A DNA stretch of 64,000 nucleotides. Source: Cotesia glomerata. Its lineage: Eukaryota; Arthropoda; Insecta; Hymenoptera; Braconidae. The notes beneath the pieces are model-generated. The model worked only from the letters and a program-made list of their open reading frames with translations. It was not told the DNA's origin and made no database searches. The stretch is taken from contig NC_058162.1 in the NCBI RefSeq assembly GCF_020080835.1, forward strand, positions 15,410,122 through 15,474,121. The letters run 5' to 3'. The position numbers and the translations under genes were made by a program. Below are positions 1 to 11,456 of the stretch, one piece after another (position 1 is the first letter of the stretch; every line of letters begins with the position of its first letter).

Positions 1-2022
1 CTCATGGAAATCATAGAGTATACTCTTATAAAGATTTCCATAGCCTTAATAGATCGATAGACCCCATAGACACCGAGTGAAAGCCCCATAAAAGGCGTTT
101 TTTGACTAAATTCATAGAAATTTGACAGTTAAACATTCATTTCTCGGTGTCCACTGGAGATTAAGGAAAAAAACTCATGAAAATCTCAGAATACACTCTA
201 AGAAATATTTCCACAGCCTTAATCGATCGATCGACCCCATAGACACCGAGTAAAAGCCCCACACAGGGCGTTTTTTACTGAAATGACAAAAATTTGAGAG
301 TTAAAAATTCATGTCTCGGTGTCGACCAAAGATTAAGGATAAAAACTCATGGAAATCATAGAGTATACTCTTATAAAGATTTCCATAGCCTTAATAGATC
401 GATCGACCCCATAGACACCGAGTAAAAGCTCCATAAAGGGCGTTTTTTACTAAAATGATGGAAATTTGACAGTTAAAAATTCATTTCTCGGTGTCCACTG
501 GAGATTAAGGAAAAAAACTCATGGAATTTATAGAGTATACTCTAATAAAGATTTCCATAGCCTTCATAGATCGATCGACCTCATAGACACCGAGTGAAAG
601 CTCCATAAAAGGCTTTTTTTGACTAAATTCATGGAAATTTGACAGTTCAAAATTTATTTTTCGGTGTCCACTGGAGATTAAGAAAAAAAACTCATGGAAT
701 TCATAGAGTATACTCTAATAAAGATTTCCATAGCCTTAATAGATCGATCGACCTCATAGACACCGAATAAGAGCCCCATAGAAGGCGTTTTTTGCTTAAA
801 TTTATAGAAATTCGACACCAAGTAACAGCCCCATAAAAGGCGATTTTTTACTTAATTGACAGATTTTGACTGTCCAAGAACCCTGGAACTATCTTTAGCT
901 CCAGTTTCTTTAAAATGAAAATTATTATGTCTAGAGTAAAGTCGATGATAATATTTTAATCTTTTATTTTAAAAATCAGGTGAACATTTTTTATGACATG
1001 TTATTTTATTTTATTTTTTTTATTAAAAAAAGTAATCAGCACTAGGCCAATAACCAGGTTACAAAAAGTTACAATATTCTTAATCTAAATGGCGCATCTA
1101 GCTAATGATTAATAATAACAATATTATTACTGTATTATATAAAATAATGAAACATACTTTCACAATTTTTATACAAGGTCATAAAACATAATATTTTAAA
1201 GCTATTTCATTTTTATGATCGTATTTTATTAGTTTTACTTTTCATCATTTTAGGTTGTATCTTCGTTATTATTCTTACAATTATTTCTAATTACATCTAA
1301 TATTATTGTTATTAACCCTTCCGTTTGTCGATATTAGCCAGTATAAGTATTTGATTATTTTCACAACCATAATAAATTTAATTACGTTTTATTTACATCT
1401 TCAATAATCATTTCATTATCTTCCGAATTTTTAATACTTAGTAATCGCATTTATCTCTACTTATATTCATTATCAACTACTTATACTGTTGCCCAGAACA
1501 CGCCACGTGGAGGCTATCGTTTTATCTAGTCATGATGAAGTATAAGACGTGATACAAAGTTTTCACGATTTTGAAAACTTCATTTTACTTGTTTATTTAA
1601 TTTTAACGAAAATTTACTAACCAGCTTCAATTAATATTTTATACTTTTATTTCTTTCGTTAATTACTCATGAAAAATTTATGTTTGGTCTGATACTTCAT
1701 CATTAATTACTAGAATGTATTCCGCACCCCCCTTCTATCTTGTATGCCTTATAGATATCATTTCAATTACTTACACCATTGTAGTAGATTTTCGTTGATA
1801 TTGCGTCAATTTGGTGATACTCGGTCTCGAATTTCAGTCATGAGTTCGAATTCAAGTCATGTGCTCGAATTTTAGTCATGAGTTCGAATTTTAGTCATGA
1901 ACTCGTATTTCAGTCATGAACTCGGAATTGTGTCGTGAGCTCGAATTGCCTTCGTTTGCTGAAATCACTTATTAACGCTCAAATATCCATCCTGAGCACG
2001 AATCGTTGTTATGATCTCGAGT
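1..2022. repeat. Left terminal inverted repeat of Foldback-like element (partial)
   Basis: The outer part (1 to about 890) holds about five units of roughly 170 bp. Each contains the block caccgagtaaaagccccat, a run of overlapping gatc palindromes (gatcgatcgacc) and the block ggagattaaggaaaaaaact. The inner part (890-2022) is single-copy AT-rich sequence plus a run of short degenerate phrases of the type gagttcgaattttagtcat (1830-1935). All of this is mirrored in the right arm. The window begins inside the unit array, so the outer terminus is not seen. Confidence 0.88.
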
Positions 2023-3036
2023 TAATATTTTATTATTATTTTATACATGTATAAAATTTTAAAAATTTTCCAAAAATTTTTGATGACCAAAAATAATTTT
2101 TGGAAAGCTCTTTATAAGTTCTGGATCATCCAAATTACTAAAAAACTCGTTATTTTCAATTATTTATGTGCATTTTTTCAAATAACGTTTTTTGAGCTGG
2201 GAGCTTTGGTTCAGAATAACTCTTTAAAAAATAATTTTTGTTTTAAATCAAAAATTGAACATACAATTTTTTTTAAAATAGACATGTACATTTTTTGATT
2301 TGTATAAAAAGATGTGTTTATTCAGACGCAGAAAAATCCTGATAAATCCACGAAGCATGAATATAAAGGCCTTTACATTCACGCAGCGTGGATTTAAGGC
2401 CCTTACATTCACGCAGCGTGGATTTAAGGCCCTTACATTCACGCGGCGTGGATTTATCAGGACTTTTTTATGGATGAATATACATGTCCTTTATAAAATT
2501 TGAAAATTTTCAAAAATATCTACATCCAAAATTTTATTTAATTTTTGGATACGAATATAAATTAAAAAAAAAAAATTTTTTTTGGAAAAAACGATAAAGT
2601 ACTCGTGTATTTGTCAGAGAACTGTATGTACATTATTTTTCTTTGCAGTTTTTCCATTTTTTTCAAAAATATTAAAAATTTTTGATTGTTTTTTAAATTT
2701 TGTCTAGAAAAAAATTAAAAAAAAATTATTTTTGTTATATGAAATATGTACTTACTTATTTCTTAAAAATCTTCTTGTACCTTCAAACACCAATAATGCT
2801 TAATATCTATTAATAATTATAAATAACATAAGTTTTTAACTTCTTAATTTAAAGAATCCACAGAGTGCCATAGAAATATTCGTTATTGCATAAACAGTGC
2901 TCACAAAATTGAAGAGAGCAAGATTTTTGCTTTGAAAAGGTAACAATTTTTATTAAAAGGAAAAAAAATTTTATTTTTTTTTTCATTTTTCTCTCAATTT
3001 TTTATGACTGACTTGGTAAACATGAAAAAAAAAAAA
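2023..3036. other. Internal spacer of Foldback-like element, with a small tandem repeat
   Basis: AT-rich stretch with no convincing gene; the short open frames here have no recognisable content. It contains the 3 x 30-bp repeat described separately and several A/T homopolymers. It lies between the left inverted repeat and the first H repeat. Confidence 0.5.
2338..2463. repeat. Three 30-bp tandem units inside a small palindromic cassette
   Basis: Three nearly identical 30-bp units start at 2366, 2396 and 2426, each reading aaggcccttacattcacgca followed by gcgtggattt, with small changes. They are bracketed by an inverted pair, cctgataaatccacg at 2338 and gtggatttatcagg at 2449, so the cassette can fold back. 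No coding meaning is apparent. It could be a minisatellite grown inside a MITE-like palindrome. Confidence 0.7.
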
Positions 3037-3569
3037 ATATTAGGAAAACGGTTGACCCTGAAGGCCATCCCTGCAACTTCCCGCTAATTCCATACTTAGG
3101 CGCTTAAAATTGCACCAATGACGTTTTTGAGCTCTTCGAGCTCAAAAATACAATTTATGGATTATTTTGAGCTCTCCGAGCTCAAAGAGATTACTTTCCT
3201 ATGCTTTAAAGCTCTTCGAGCTCAAAAGTCTGATAGAGATTTGATAAGATACTATTTTTTGAATTTTTAAACCGCAATAACTTTTGAATGAATAAACCGA
3301 TTCTTACGCGGTTAGAAGCATTCGACGCAGTTTTTTAAGCCTCACGAAGAATCTTAAATTTTGAATTGATCGCGCTAGGAATTTTGGAGTTATTCCGAAA
3401 AAACACTTATTTCGGTTTTCTTTTGTTCACGATATCTCTCGAACAAATCAACCGACTTTGACCGGACTGGTGGCGATCGACGTGGTTTTTTGAGGTTAAG
3501 AGCTGATTAGTTTTTGGAATTGAACCTTCAAGCCGTTTAAAAGTTATTCCAAAAAAACAACATTTGAAA

Positions 3570-3609
<40 letters not shown>

Positions 3610-3753
3610 CAGTTTTTTTAAGATTTCTCAAAATCTATTAATCTGAATCGGTCCAAATAGTTTTCAAAATCTAAGTTTGATCAAGCCCTTTCGAATGGCA
3701 CCAACCGCGATGAAATCGGTTGAGCCGTTCAAAAGTTATAAGCGGTTCACATA

Positions 3754-3757
<4 letters not shown>
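3037..3757 (+). repeat. H repeat copy 1, left arm
   Basis: H is my label for a dispersed repeat. This arm starts ttaggaaaacggttgaccct, holds the motif aacttcccgctaa at about position 45, then short palindromes of the type tttgagctcttcgagctcaaa (about 3125, 3167 and 3207), then three diverged units with the theme aaccgattttnacgcggtt, and ends with ccgttcaaaagttat just before a (CA)n tract. The same arm recurs at 9073, 22241, 51947-52545 (minus), 57031 and 63914 (minus). Confidence 0.85.

Positions 3758-3813
<56 letters not shown>
3758..3813. repeat. (CA)n microsatellite, 5' flank of element A
   Basis: Uninterrupted CA dinucleotides joining the H left arm to the 5' end of retrotransposon A. 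A second (CA)n tract follows the A-tail of the element at 8884-8922, so A sits inside a CA tract. Confidence 0.95.
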
Positions 3814-3816
<3 letters not shown>

Positions 3817-4306
3817 GGGGCAGAAGAGATACTGCTACCGGGCGCGTCTCCCCGAGCGGATGGGAGAACGCTCGCTGTCCTTGGATGACACTTAATCTCT
3901 TAGTTGATGAGGTACAGCGGGTAGGAGCCAAGCAAAATAACCAAACAAAATACGCTCCCGTGGACAAAACTCCCCTTTAATGGGTTGGTCGCACTAACTG
4001 ACCTAACAAGACGATCGTTCCCTGCTGTGACCCACTGGGAGTGACCGGAACCTCGTGTCGTAGTTTCCGACGATGCAGGCCACGGCTGATGTGAGCTTGC
4101 TCTGCCGAGGTGTAAGTTGCAGCAGTGGATCAGGAGCCAGCCACTTCGGGCCTTGATCAGGAAGTACGCAGTGAGTGTTAGAGGGCTGGCTAAGTGTCGG
4201 CTAGGCCTCAGGGAACTGGGGTAGGAGTACTATCTCCGAGGGTACACCCGTTCCTAGTTATGACAACCCGCTCCACTCCGTACGATGCGCTGGTGAATTT
4301 AAAAGT

Positions 4307-5654
4307 ATGAGTAAAATTCAGGAAAACAACAATAGTGAAAACGGGCCTCATGCCCAACAAGCAGCGATTGAAGCAAGCGCTGAAATGAAGCGGTCGCAAG
4401 CGTTTGAACGCCTTGAAAAGCTGACCAGTGAGCTAAATGACTTCATCCAATCTAAGGTCAATATCCACAAGGAGATTAAGACCAAGACGACCAGCGTAGC
4501 CAATGCCCTCCAGAGATTCAAGAAACTTGATGAAGAATGGTGTTTAACAGTACGACGCACTTCTCGCACTACACCGGAGAGAAGCATTCAAGCAACTATC
4601 GTGAATGAAGAAGCAATGGACACTGGAGCCGAAGGTGACGGTGAATCAGTCGCGGAAGACAGAATCAGAACTAGCAGCAAGTCAACTAAGAGAAAAGATC
4701 GATCTTCTCCCGACCCAACGATCTGCCAAGTTGTGAAGAAAAAGGACCTGAAACCAAGCCCTCCGAAAAACACGGCAGTGCAGAACGCCGGAAAAAAGAG
4801 GTGACTGAATGGCAGAAGGTCCAATCCAAGAAGGAGAAGAAGGAGCAAGCGAGAGAGCGGTTACCAAAACAACCGGTGAACAAATCTCGGCCGGAGCCTA
4901 AGCGGGAAAACCGCGAAAATTCACCAAACCAGATGCCTTAATTATTCGACCCGTTGAGAAGGCAAAATATGCCGAGATACTGCGTCGGATTAAAAAGATG
5001 TCCCACCAGATCAGACCCGTGACGTCGTTGACAAGGTTCAAAAGACGAATGATGGGAATATGCTCATTACGCTTTCCAGAAAGACCGCAGACAAAGGACA
5101 AGCTTTGCTGAAGACCATCAAGAGCATCCTTAAAGAAGAAGCGCAAGTCATCTGTAAAGGCCCAGAGGAACAGCTTGAAATCCGGGACATTGACGACGAA
5201 ACAACTAAAGACGATGTCCGGAAGGCCTTACAAGAGGCAGCTGGAAATGACTACGAAATACCTGAAGATGTCATTAAAATTCGTCCGGCCTACAGAGGTA
5301 CTCAAACTGCTTCGGTACGATTGCCAGCAGCAATAGTGCAGAAGATACTTGGAAAGACAGGCAAAATAAGGATTGGCTGGGTAAATTGCCGTGTCAGAGC
5401 AATTAAGACACCATTACGATGCTATAAGTGCTGGCACTTTGGGCACACTACTGCCCAATGTAAAAGCGAAGTCGACCGATCTGGGCTTTGCATCAAATGT
5501 GGGCAAACAGGTCATCAAGCTGCTCAATGCCAAAATAAAGTGAAATGTGCGTTATGTGCGGAAAACCTGGCTCTCAGGACACTGCTCACCGGTCTGGTTC
5601 TGGCCGATGTCCAGTCTTCCAAGAAGCACTCCAGAAGCTGACAAATAAACGAAC
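4307..5654 (+). pseudogene. Retrotransposon A ORF1 (gag-like nucleic-acid-binding protein), frameshifted
   Basis: Starts at the ATG at 4307 (MSKIQENNN). The N-terminal half is charged and probably coiled-coil (residues about 25-90), followed by a Lys-rich linker. The C-terminal part has zinc knuckles: CYKCWHFGHTTAQC, CIKCGQTGHQAAQC and a third starting CALC. Compared with copy D, single-base deletions near 4798, 4905 and 4990 break the frame and together restore it at 5060. A further shift spoils the third knuckle near 5560. In R1-clade elements this protein packages the element RNA and guides it to its target. This copy cannot make a full-length product. Confidence 0.85.
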
Positions 5655-8632
5655 ATGAGGATACTGCAGCTTAACATCAATCACTGCGAAGCTGCGCATG
5701 ACCTGCTTATGCAGACAGTACGGGAATTAAAGCTCGACGTTGTGCGTTTTATCGGAGCCATATAAACATTTAGCTGGACAACCTTGGGAGACGGATATCA
5801 CCACGAAAGCTGTGATCTGGGCTTGTGGTAAGCTCCCTTTCCAGAGTGTAGCTACCAATGGCAGCGCTGGCTTTGTAGCAGCATCAGTAGATGGCATCCG
5901 TTTTACAGCTGCTACGCACCACCTAGCCTCTCAATTGCTGAGTTTACTGACTTCTTGGATCGACTGACCGAGGACGCGAAGCAACATCATCCAGTGGCGA
6001 TAGCCGGGGACTTTAACGCCTGGGCAGTGGACTGGGGCAGTAAGCAGACTAATGCACGAGGAAGAGAGCTGCTAGAAGCTCTTTCTACACTAGATGTAGT
6101 CTTGCTCAACAGTGGTGACACGCCGACCTACACCAAAGGTGACGCAAGCTCGATTGTAGACGTCACTTTTGTCAGTACCAGCCTTGCTAAAGGTAACACT
6201 AACTGGAAGGTACTGGACATCTACACTGCCAGTGACCATCATGCGATACTCTGGGAAACGTCAAACGACCAGAACCTTCCGGGGCCTATCAAGCAATTTA
6301 ACACCGTCGGTTGGAAGGTGAAATCTCTTGACCCAGAAGTATTGCTAACAGCCCTCGATAGTGATCCGATAGAGACTGGATGTGCAGAAGAACATACTAA
6401 GGCTCTGATGATGCGAGTAACACAAGCTTGTGATGCCAGTATGCCTCGCAAACGTGTTATGAATTCAAGACCTGCGGTACACTGGTGGAATGATCATATC
6501 AGCAACCTCCGTAAAGAGTGTCATCGAAAGAGAAGAATATCACAGCGTGGCTATCAACGACCTTACTCTGCAGTGCTGATCGCAGAGTAAAAAAAGCTCG
6601 TCGTGAACTTAATAAGGCCATAAAAGAGAGCAAAAGAAGATGCTGGAAAGAGCTCATATACGAGGTCGACAAAGACGTGTGGGGTCGGCCGTATAAGGTG
6701 GTCATGACGCACCTGAAGAAACAACAAATGCCGTCACCTACGTGTCCCCAACTCCTTCAGAAAATCGTCACTGCGCTGTTTCCACAGCAACACAGTCTCA
6801 ATTATCAGTCAACGCAAGATGAACTGGACGACATTCCACCTGTCACTGAAGAAGAATTGTTGGAGGCCTGTAATCGGGTAGGAAATAATAAAGCGCCGGG
6901 ATTGGACGGAATCCCTAATATAGCCTTGAAAACCATCATAAAGGCAGCACCAACATTATTTCTAGACGCTTACAACGCATGCCTCAAGGAGGGGACTTTT
7001 CCTCGTAAGTGGAAACAGCAACGGTTAGTACTTTTACCTAAAGGAAAGAAACCGCCAGAAGAACCGTCATCTTACCGACCACTCTGCATGCTAGATACGG
7101 CGGGTAAGATATTTGAGCGTATCATCCATCAGCGAATAGATGCAGTAGTCGACCCACTCTTGGCAGACAACCAGTATGGATTCCGGAAAGGACGATCAAC
7201 CCTGGACGCGATCAACCTGGTTGTTAATACGGCCAAAGAGGCAATCGCAGGAACTAGATGGAAGGGTGGAACGAAGAAGTACTGCCTGGTGGCTGCCTTG
7301 GACATCAAAAATGCTTTCAATTCCGCTAATTGGGACTGCATCATGCAAGCTCTCGACGAGAAGAACGTGCCAACATATCTTCGCAGACTAGTGATTAGCT
7401 ATTTTACAGATAGAGTGCTGAAATACGATACAAAGAATGGTCCAAAAGAGTATGATATAACCGGTGGTGTGCCACAGGGCTCTGTTCTTGGTCCACTTCT
7501 GTGGAATATCATGTATGACGGGCTCCTGAGACTGAAGCTTCCAAGATGTGTCAAACTGGTAGCGTATGCGGATGATGTTGCCGCAGTGATCGTCGCCAAA
7601 CACCTCGACGAGATTCAACATCTGTTTGACATCACTTTTGAGAAGATCAACCAGTGGATGGATACAGTGAACCTACAACTGGCCAAGCAGAAGACCGAAG
7701 CAGTGCTTATTACCAGCCGAAAAGAAGTTGAAACAATTAAGATTAATGTCGGTGACCGAGAAATCACATCACAACCATTTATCCGTTATCTGGGAGTGAT
7801 GCTGGATGCACGACTCAACTTCAAACAGCAGGTGGAACATGTCAGTGCCAAAGCGTCAGTAGTGAGGGCTAGTCTCGCACGGCTGATGCCTAACATCGGA
7901 GGCCCAATGCAGAGCAGGAGGCTACTATTGTCATCAGTAGTCACATCAGTGCTCACTTACGGAATATCCATTTGGGCTGATGCACTGGAAACCCAAGAAT
8001 CATGGAGAAAAGCTGGACCAATATACCGACTGAGTGCCCTACGAGTAGCTAGTGCCTTCCGCACTATATCAGAAGAAGCAGTGTGCGTCATTGCTGGAAC
8101 CCTACCTCTTAGAGTTCTAGCAGAGGAAAGACGGGCCCTTTACCAACGAAAAAGGTCAACTGCACTGAGCCCGGAAGAACTTAAAATTGAAGAACGGCAG
8201 AAGAGCATAGGCCGATGGCAACTACAATGGGATGCTGCAGAGAAGGGTAGGTGGACGCACCGTCTCATACCTCGGGTCGACATTTGGCTTAACCGGAATC
8301 ACGGTGAGGTCAATTACTATCTTACGCAGATGTTGTCGGGACATGGGTGTTTTCGAGAGTATCTACACCGCTTTAAGCACGATGACTCTTCGGAGTGCCC
8401 GTCCTGCCCAGGAGCTGCTGAAGACGCGGAGCACGTCTTCTTTGTATGTCCTCGTTTCGATCCACAGCGTGAAGAACTGGAGAGGATCCTGAACCAGAGA
8501 ATGCAACCAGATTCACTAGTAGAAGCAATGTTGTCATCAGAAGCTGCCTGGAACGCTACCAACACGTTTGCAACAGAAGTCCTTAAAGACTTGCGTTCCA
8601 CCGAAAGAAAAAGAGCAAATAGCAGAAGATAG
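5655..8632 (+). pseudogene. Retrotransposon A ORF2 (endonuclease-reverse transcriptase), frameshifted
   Basis: The ATG at 5655 opens the APE-like endonuclease. Visible motifs are AGDFNAWAVDWGS and TASDHHAI. An extra base near 5745, a shift near 5920 and a damaged segment near 6590 break the frame; from 6600 it is open to 8632. The reverse transcriptase shows APGLDGIPN, QYGFRKGRSTLDA, ALDIKNAFNS, GVPQGSVLGPLLW and the catalytic YADD (about 7565). The C-terminus has a CPSC...H...C zinc motif (about 8395-8450). Such proteins nick the target and copy the element RNA in place. The RT half is well preserved and the endonuclease half is not. Confidence 0.9.
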
Positions 8633-8879
8633 AAGGAAGATAGTTAACACCTTAGCCACCAGAAGGAAGAGCAGTAGCTAGATCCTCCCTTCACGAAGTA
8701 ATGCCTGACGGCGGTTTCCATGAGGAATTAGAGGAAAGAAGGAAAAGGGGTTTAGGGTTTAGTGGGTAGGGGCGTTAGTGTCGAGTTAGTATGACACTGC
8801 GTCGAGTCGCCACATATCCAGGCCAAACAGCTATGCCTAGAATCCGTAAAAAGGATTCCCCCCCTACAAAAAAAAAAAA

Positions 8880-8883
<4 letters not shown>

Positions 8884-8922
<39 letters not shown>
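8884..8922. repeat. (CA)n microsatellite, 3' flank of element A
   Basis: CA tract after the A-tail of element A, running into the H right arm. With 3758-3813 it brackets the insertion. Confidence 0.95.
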
Positions 8923-8925
<3 letters not shown>

Positions 8926-9072
8926 GACACCGTGACAACCTCGCGGGGATAGTCAGGGAAGCTTCCTGTGACCTTCAAACGTCGAGATCTGATGAAAACT
9001 CGATTTTTGCAAAACGGGGTGAAAACAATAACTTCCCGATTTTTGAAAATCTTCGATTTTCTTAGCGGGAAG
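8921..9072 (+). repeat. H repeat copy 1, right arm with terminal hairpin
   Basis: Begins atacagacaccgtgacaacc and ends ttagcgggaagttaaaaa. The last 45 bases can fold: acttcccg pairs with cgggaagt around an inner gaaaatc/gattttc stem. ttagcgggaagtt is the exact reverse complement of aacttcccgctaa near the left end of H, giving 13-bp subterminal inverted repeats. Confidence 0.85.
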
Positions 9073-9727
9073 TTAAAAATAGGAAAACGGTTGACCCCGA
9101 AGGCCATCCCTGCCACTTCCTGCTACTTTTGTAATGAAGTGCTCAAAATTACACTCATTACGTTTTTGAACTCTTCAAGCTCAAAAATATAATTTTCGTG
9201 TAGTTTTAAGCTCTCCGAGCTCAAAAGTCTGATAGACGTTTAATAAATCACTATTTTTTGAATTTTCAAACCGCAATAACTTTTGAATGAATGAACTGAC
9301 TTTCACGCAGTCGGCGGCATTCGACGCAGTTTTTAAAATTCTATGATATATTTGCAAACACAAATTGATTAGATCAGAAATTTCGGTGTAATTCGAAAAA
9401 AAAAACACTTTTTCGATTTCTTTCGTCTACGATATTTCACGAACGAATCAACCAATTTTGACCGGCTTGGTGACGATCGACATGGTTTTTTGATATTAAG
9501 AGCTGATTAGTTTTTGGAATTGATCGGTTAAGCCGTTTGAAGGTTATTAAAAGAAAAACCACATTTGAAAAAATGTTTTTTCGCAGTTTTTTTATGATTT
9601 CTCAAAATCAATCGGTCCAAATCAGTCCAACTTGTATTCAAAATCTAAGTTTAGTCGAACCCTTTCGAATGGCACCAACCGCAATCAAATCGGTCTAGCC
9701 GTTCAAAAGTTACGAGAGGTTTAATTA
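9073..9727 (+). repeat. H repeat, second left arm in tandem
   Basis: A second H left arm starts (aggaaaacggttgacc) immediately after the right end of copy 1, with no spacer. It runs to about 9727 (cgttcaaaagttacgagagg) and stops without a microsatellite or right arm. Head-to-tail placement suggests tandem insertion or rolling-type amplification. Confidence 0.8.
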
Positions 9728-10871
9728 TCATGAATAATTTATTGAATTTTGCGTTATATAAAAGTTTAGTTGTTCAACGTTGAGAGTATTTAAATTATTT
9801 TGAAAAGTATATAATAATCATAATAATAAGAAAGATAATTTCATTATTTTCATGGTCTTGAGAAAATATTTAAAATTCTCTTCAGTATTATGTTCAAAGG
9901 CTGATATCTACAAAGAAAGAAATTATCTTTAAAATTTATCGTTAAATTCTTGATAATTTTAGGTCATATTGCAACTTTACCTTCATTACAAATTTTGATA
10001 TAAATTACGACAAAACCCATTTATTTTATATGTTAGATAAAATGAGTAGATAAAATGTATGGAGAACCTAATAAAATTTACAGTAGACTACGATACAATT
10101 TGACGAAAAAAAAACTGGAAAATTATCTTAACTTATCAACAAATGATCCGGCGGTGCCATCTGCCCAACAATTACCGTTAATTTAACATTGATTTTTAAA
10201 GAAAATCTCTTTGCGTAGAGAGAACAAATAATTTTAATAATTTTTGTTGGGAACTTTTTCCGCACAGCGAAAAATTCTCTTAAAAATTCATAAGTCTAAA
10301 TTTTCTTACGACCCACCGTTGTAAAGTTATAAAAGTTCAAAAATGGAAAAAATTTCTTCCGTTTTGTAAAAACAAAAATTAGTTAATAAAATCGATTCAA
10401 GCAAAAATTAACATTAACATTAGAAGTTCAGATTGGGAACAAAAATTTTTATTTGTAGGTCCACTTTCGATTTTAGGACAATGTCAGAAAGTATTGAAAT
10501 AGCAATATTTTGGATATTTAGAACGCGAGATATTTGATATCAAATTTTTCATACGGCCTTATGCCTTTCCAATGGAACGGTTAACCATTATATGGCCCTA
10601 CAGTATTTGTAACGCGATTTGTTTTGAATAATAAAGGCTATAGCCCTGAATTATACAAAGTAAGATTATAAATTTTCTGTTGATAGGCGTTATTGATATT
10701 CTACATGAATACATTTAAGCATTCCCTTTCTCGTTCATAAAAAATCCGTGAGAAAATATTAAAATACACAAAAGTCGAGGTATTAGGACATTTTCCAATT
10801 AATTAAATTTTTATATTATGTAACATAACATTTCAATAACTTACAGACTTGGACGAGAAAGTTTAAGTAAA
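9728..10871. other. AT-rich upstream region of the transposase gene
   Basis: No open frame or recognisable repeat. It lies upstream of the transposase start and presumably holds its promoter, but I see no convincing TATA/initiator pair to place one. Confidence 0.4.
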
Positions 10872-11456
10872 ATGTCCGCCTTGGAAGGATTTCCAACAGC
10901 GAAAAGTAGAAGAAATGATATGTATGATTTCAATAACGATTCAAATTATGATGAGCTCATCCAGCCGTTCCGAAATCACGAGTTATTGAACAAAGATCCA
11001 TTAAATACACCAAGTACAGCAGACGAAGCGGAGAAATCTACACTACAAGAATTGAAATCTACCGATGAGAAAAGAAATAACGTTTTGATTGCTGTGACAG
11101 AAGAATCTGATAATGACAGTTCTGAAGATGAAGGAGAAAATCAATCTGAATCGGAAAATAGTGAAGTATTAACGGAAACTGAAGCTAACAGTAAAAAAGC
11201 TAAAAAAATTACGGATAAAAACGAATATTATTATGTGGAGGTAGCCAAAGCTACATTAATTAGCGAACCTTTAACCGACGAAGAAAAAATTATGAAAGGA
11301 AATCTAATAGAAAATATAATGGAAAATTTATTAATAACGTGGAAATGTTATTGTACTTTCGAGTTGAATACCAGACAGAGCAAATATACGAATATTGGCA
11401 CTATGAATGGACGATGTTTGCATTCAGCTCATAACGCAAAATTTATGATAAATTGA
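10872..11456 (+). pseudogene. MULE/NOF-type transposase, N-terminal part, cut by LTR insertion
   Basis: The ATG at 10872 opens a 194-codon frame. Residues about 60-115 are highly acidic and serine-rich (EESDNDSSEDEGE), followed by a Lys cluster (SKKAKK) and then a more ordered segment with Cys and His (about 155-190). The tga at 11454-11456 belongs to the inserted LTR: the frame continues exactly at 14048 once the insert and one copy of the 4-bp duplication are discounted. Before the insertion the gene would have had about 1056 codons. It lies between the inverted repeats in the expected place for a transposase. Confidence 0.75.

Larger units (their letters stand above)
3814..8883 (+). mobile_element. 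R1-clade non-LTR retrotransposon, copy A (full length, decayed)
   Basis: Starts at tcggggcagaagagatactg directly after (CA)n and ends with ggattccccccctac plus an A-run directly before (CA)n. It has a 5' UTR of about 490 bp, ORF1 with zinc knuckles, ORF2 with endonuclease and reverse transcriptase, and a 3' UTR of about 240 bp. Two ORFs with three gag knuckles, an APE-type endonuclease and a C-terminal CCHC motif fit the R1 clade. Insertion into CA repeats is the habit of the Waldo and Mino families of that clade. Both ORFs carry frameshifts, so this copy is dead. Confidence 0.9.

Noticed and set aside
1..890. Regularly spaced repeats considered as a CRISPR array
   Set aside because: The units are contiguous tandem repeats of about 170 bp in a eukaryotic transposon arm, with no distinct spacers and no cas genes.
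3574..3610. Long T-run (also at 52545-52567) considered as a retrotransposon tail
   Set aside because: The run at 3574 lies within the H left arm at a position that is T-rich in other copies; the run at 52545 borders H but has no matching element end.
3671..3980. Open frames of His-Thr or Cys-Val repeats across CA/GT tracts (also at 22812-23108, 29466-29696, 51711-52022 and 57704-57967)
   Set aside because: They are translations of microsatellites, open on both strands and in several frames; no gene.
6518..8632. R1-clade reverse transcriptases considered as bacterial retrons or group II introns
   Set aside because: APE endonuclease, zinc-knuckle ORF1, A-tails and target-primed insertion flanks make them eukaryotic LINEs.
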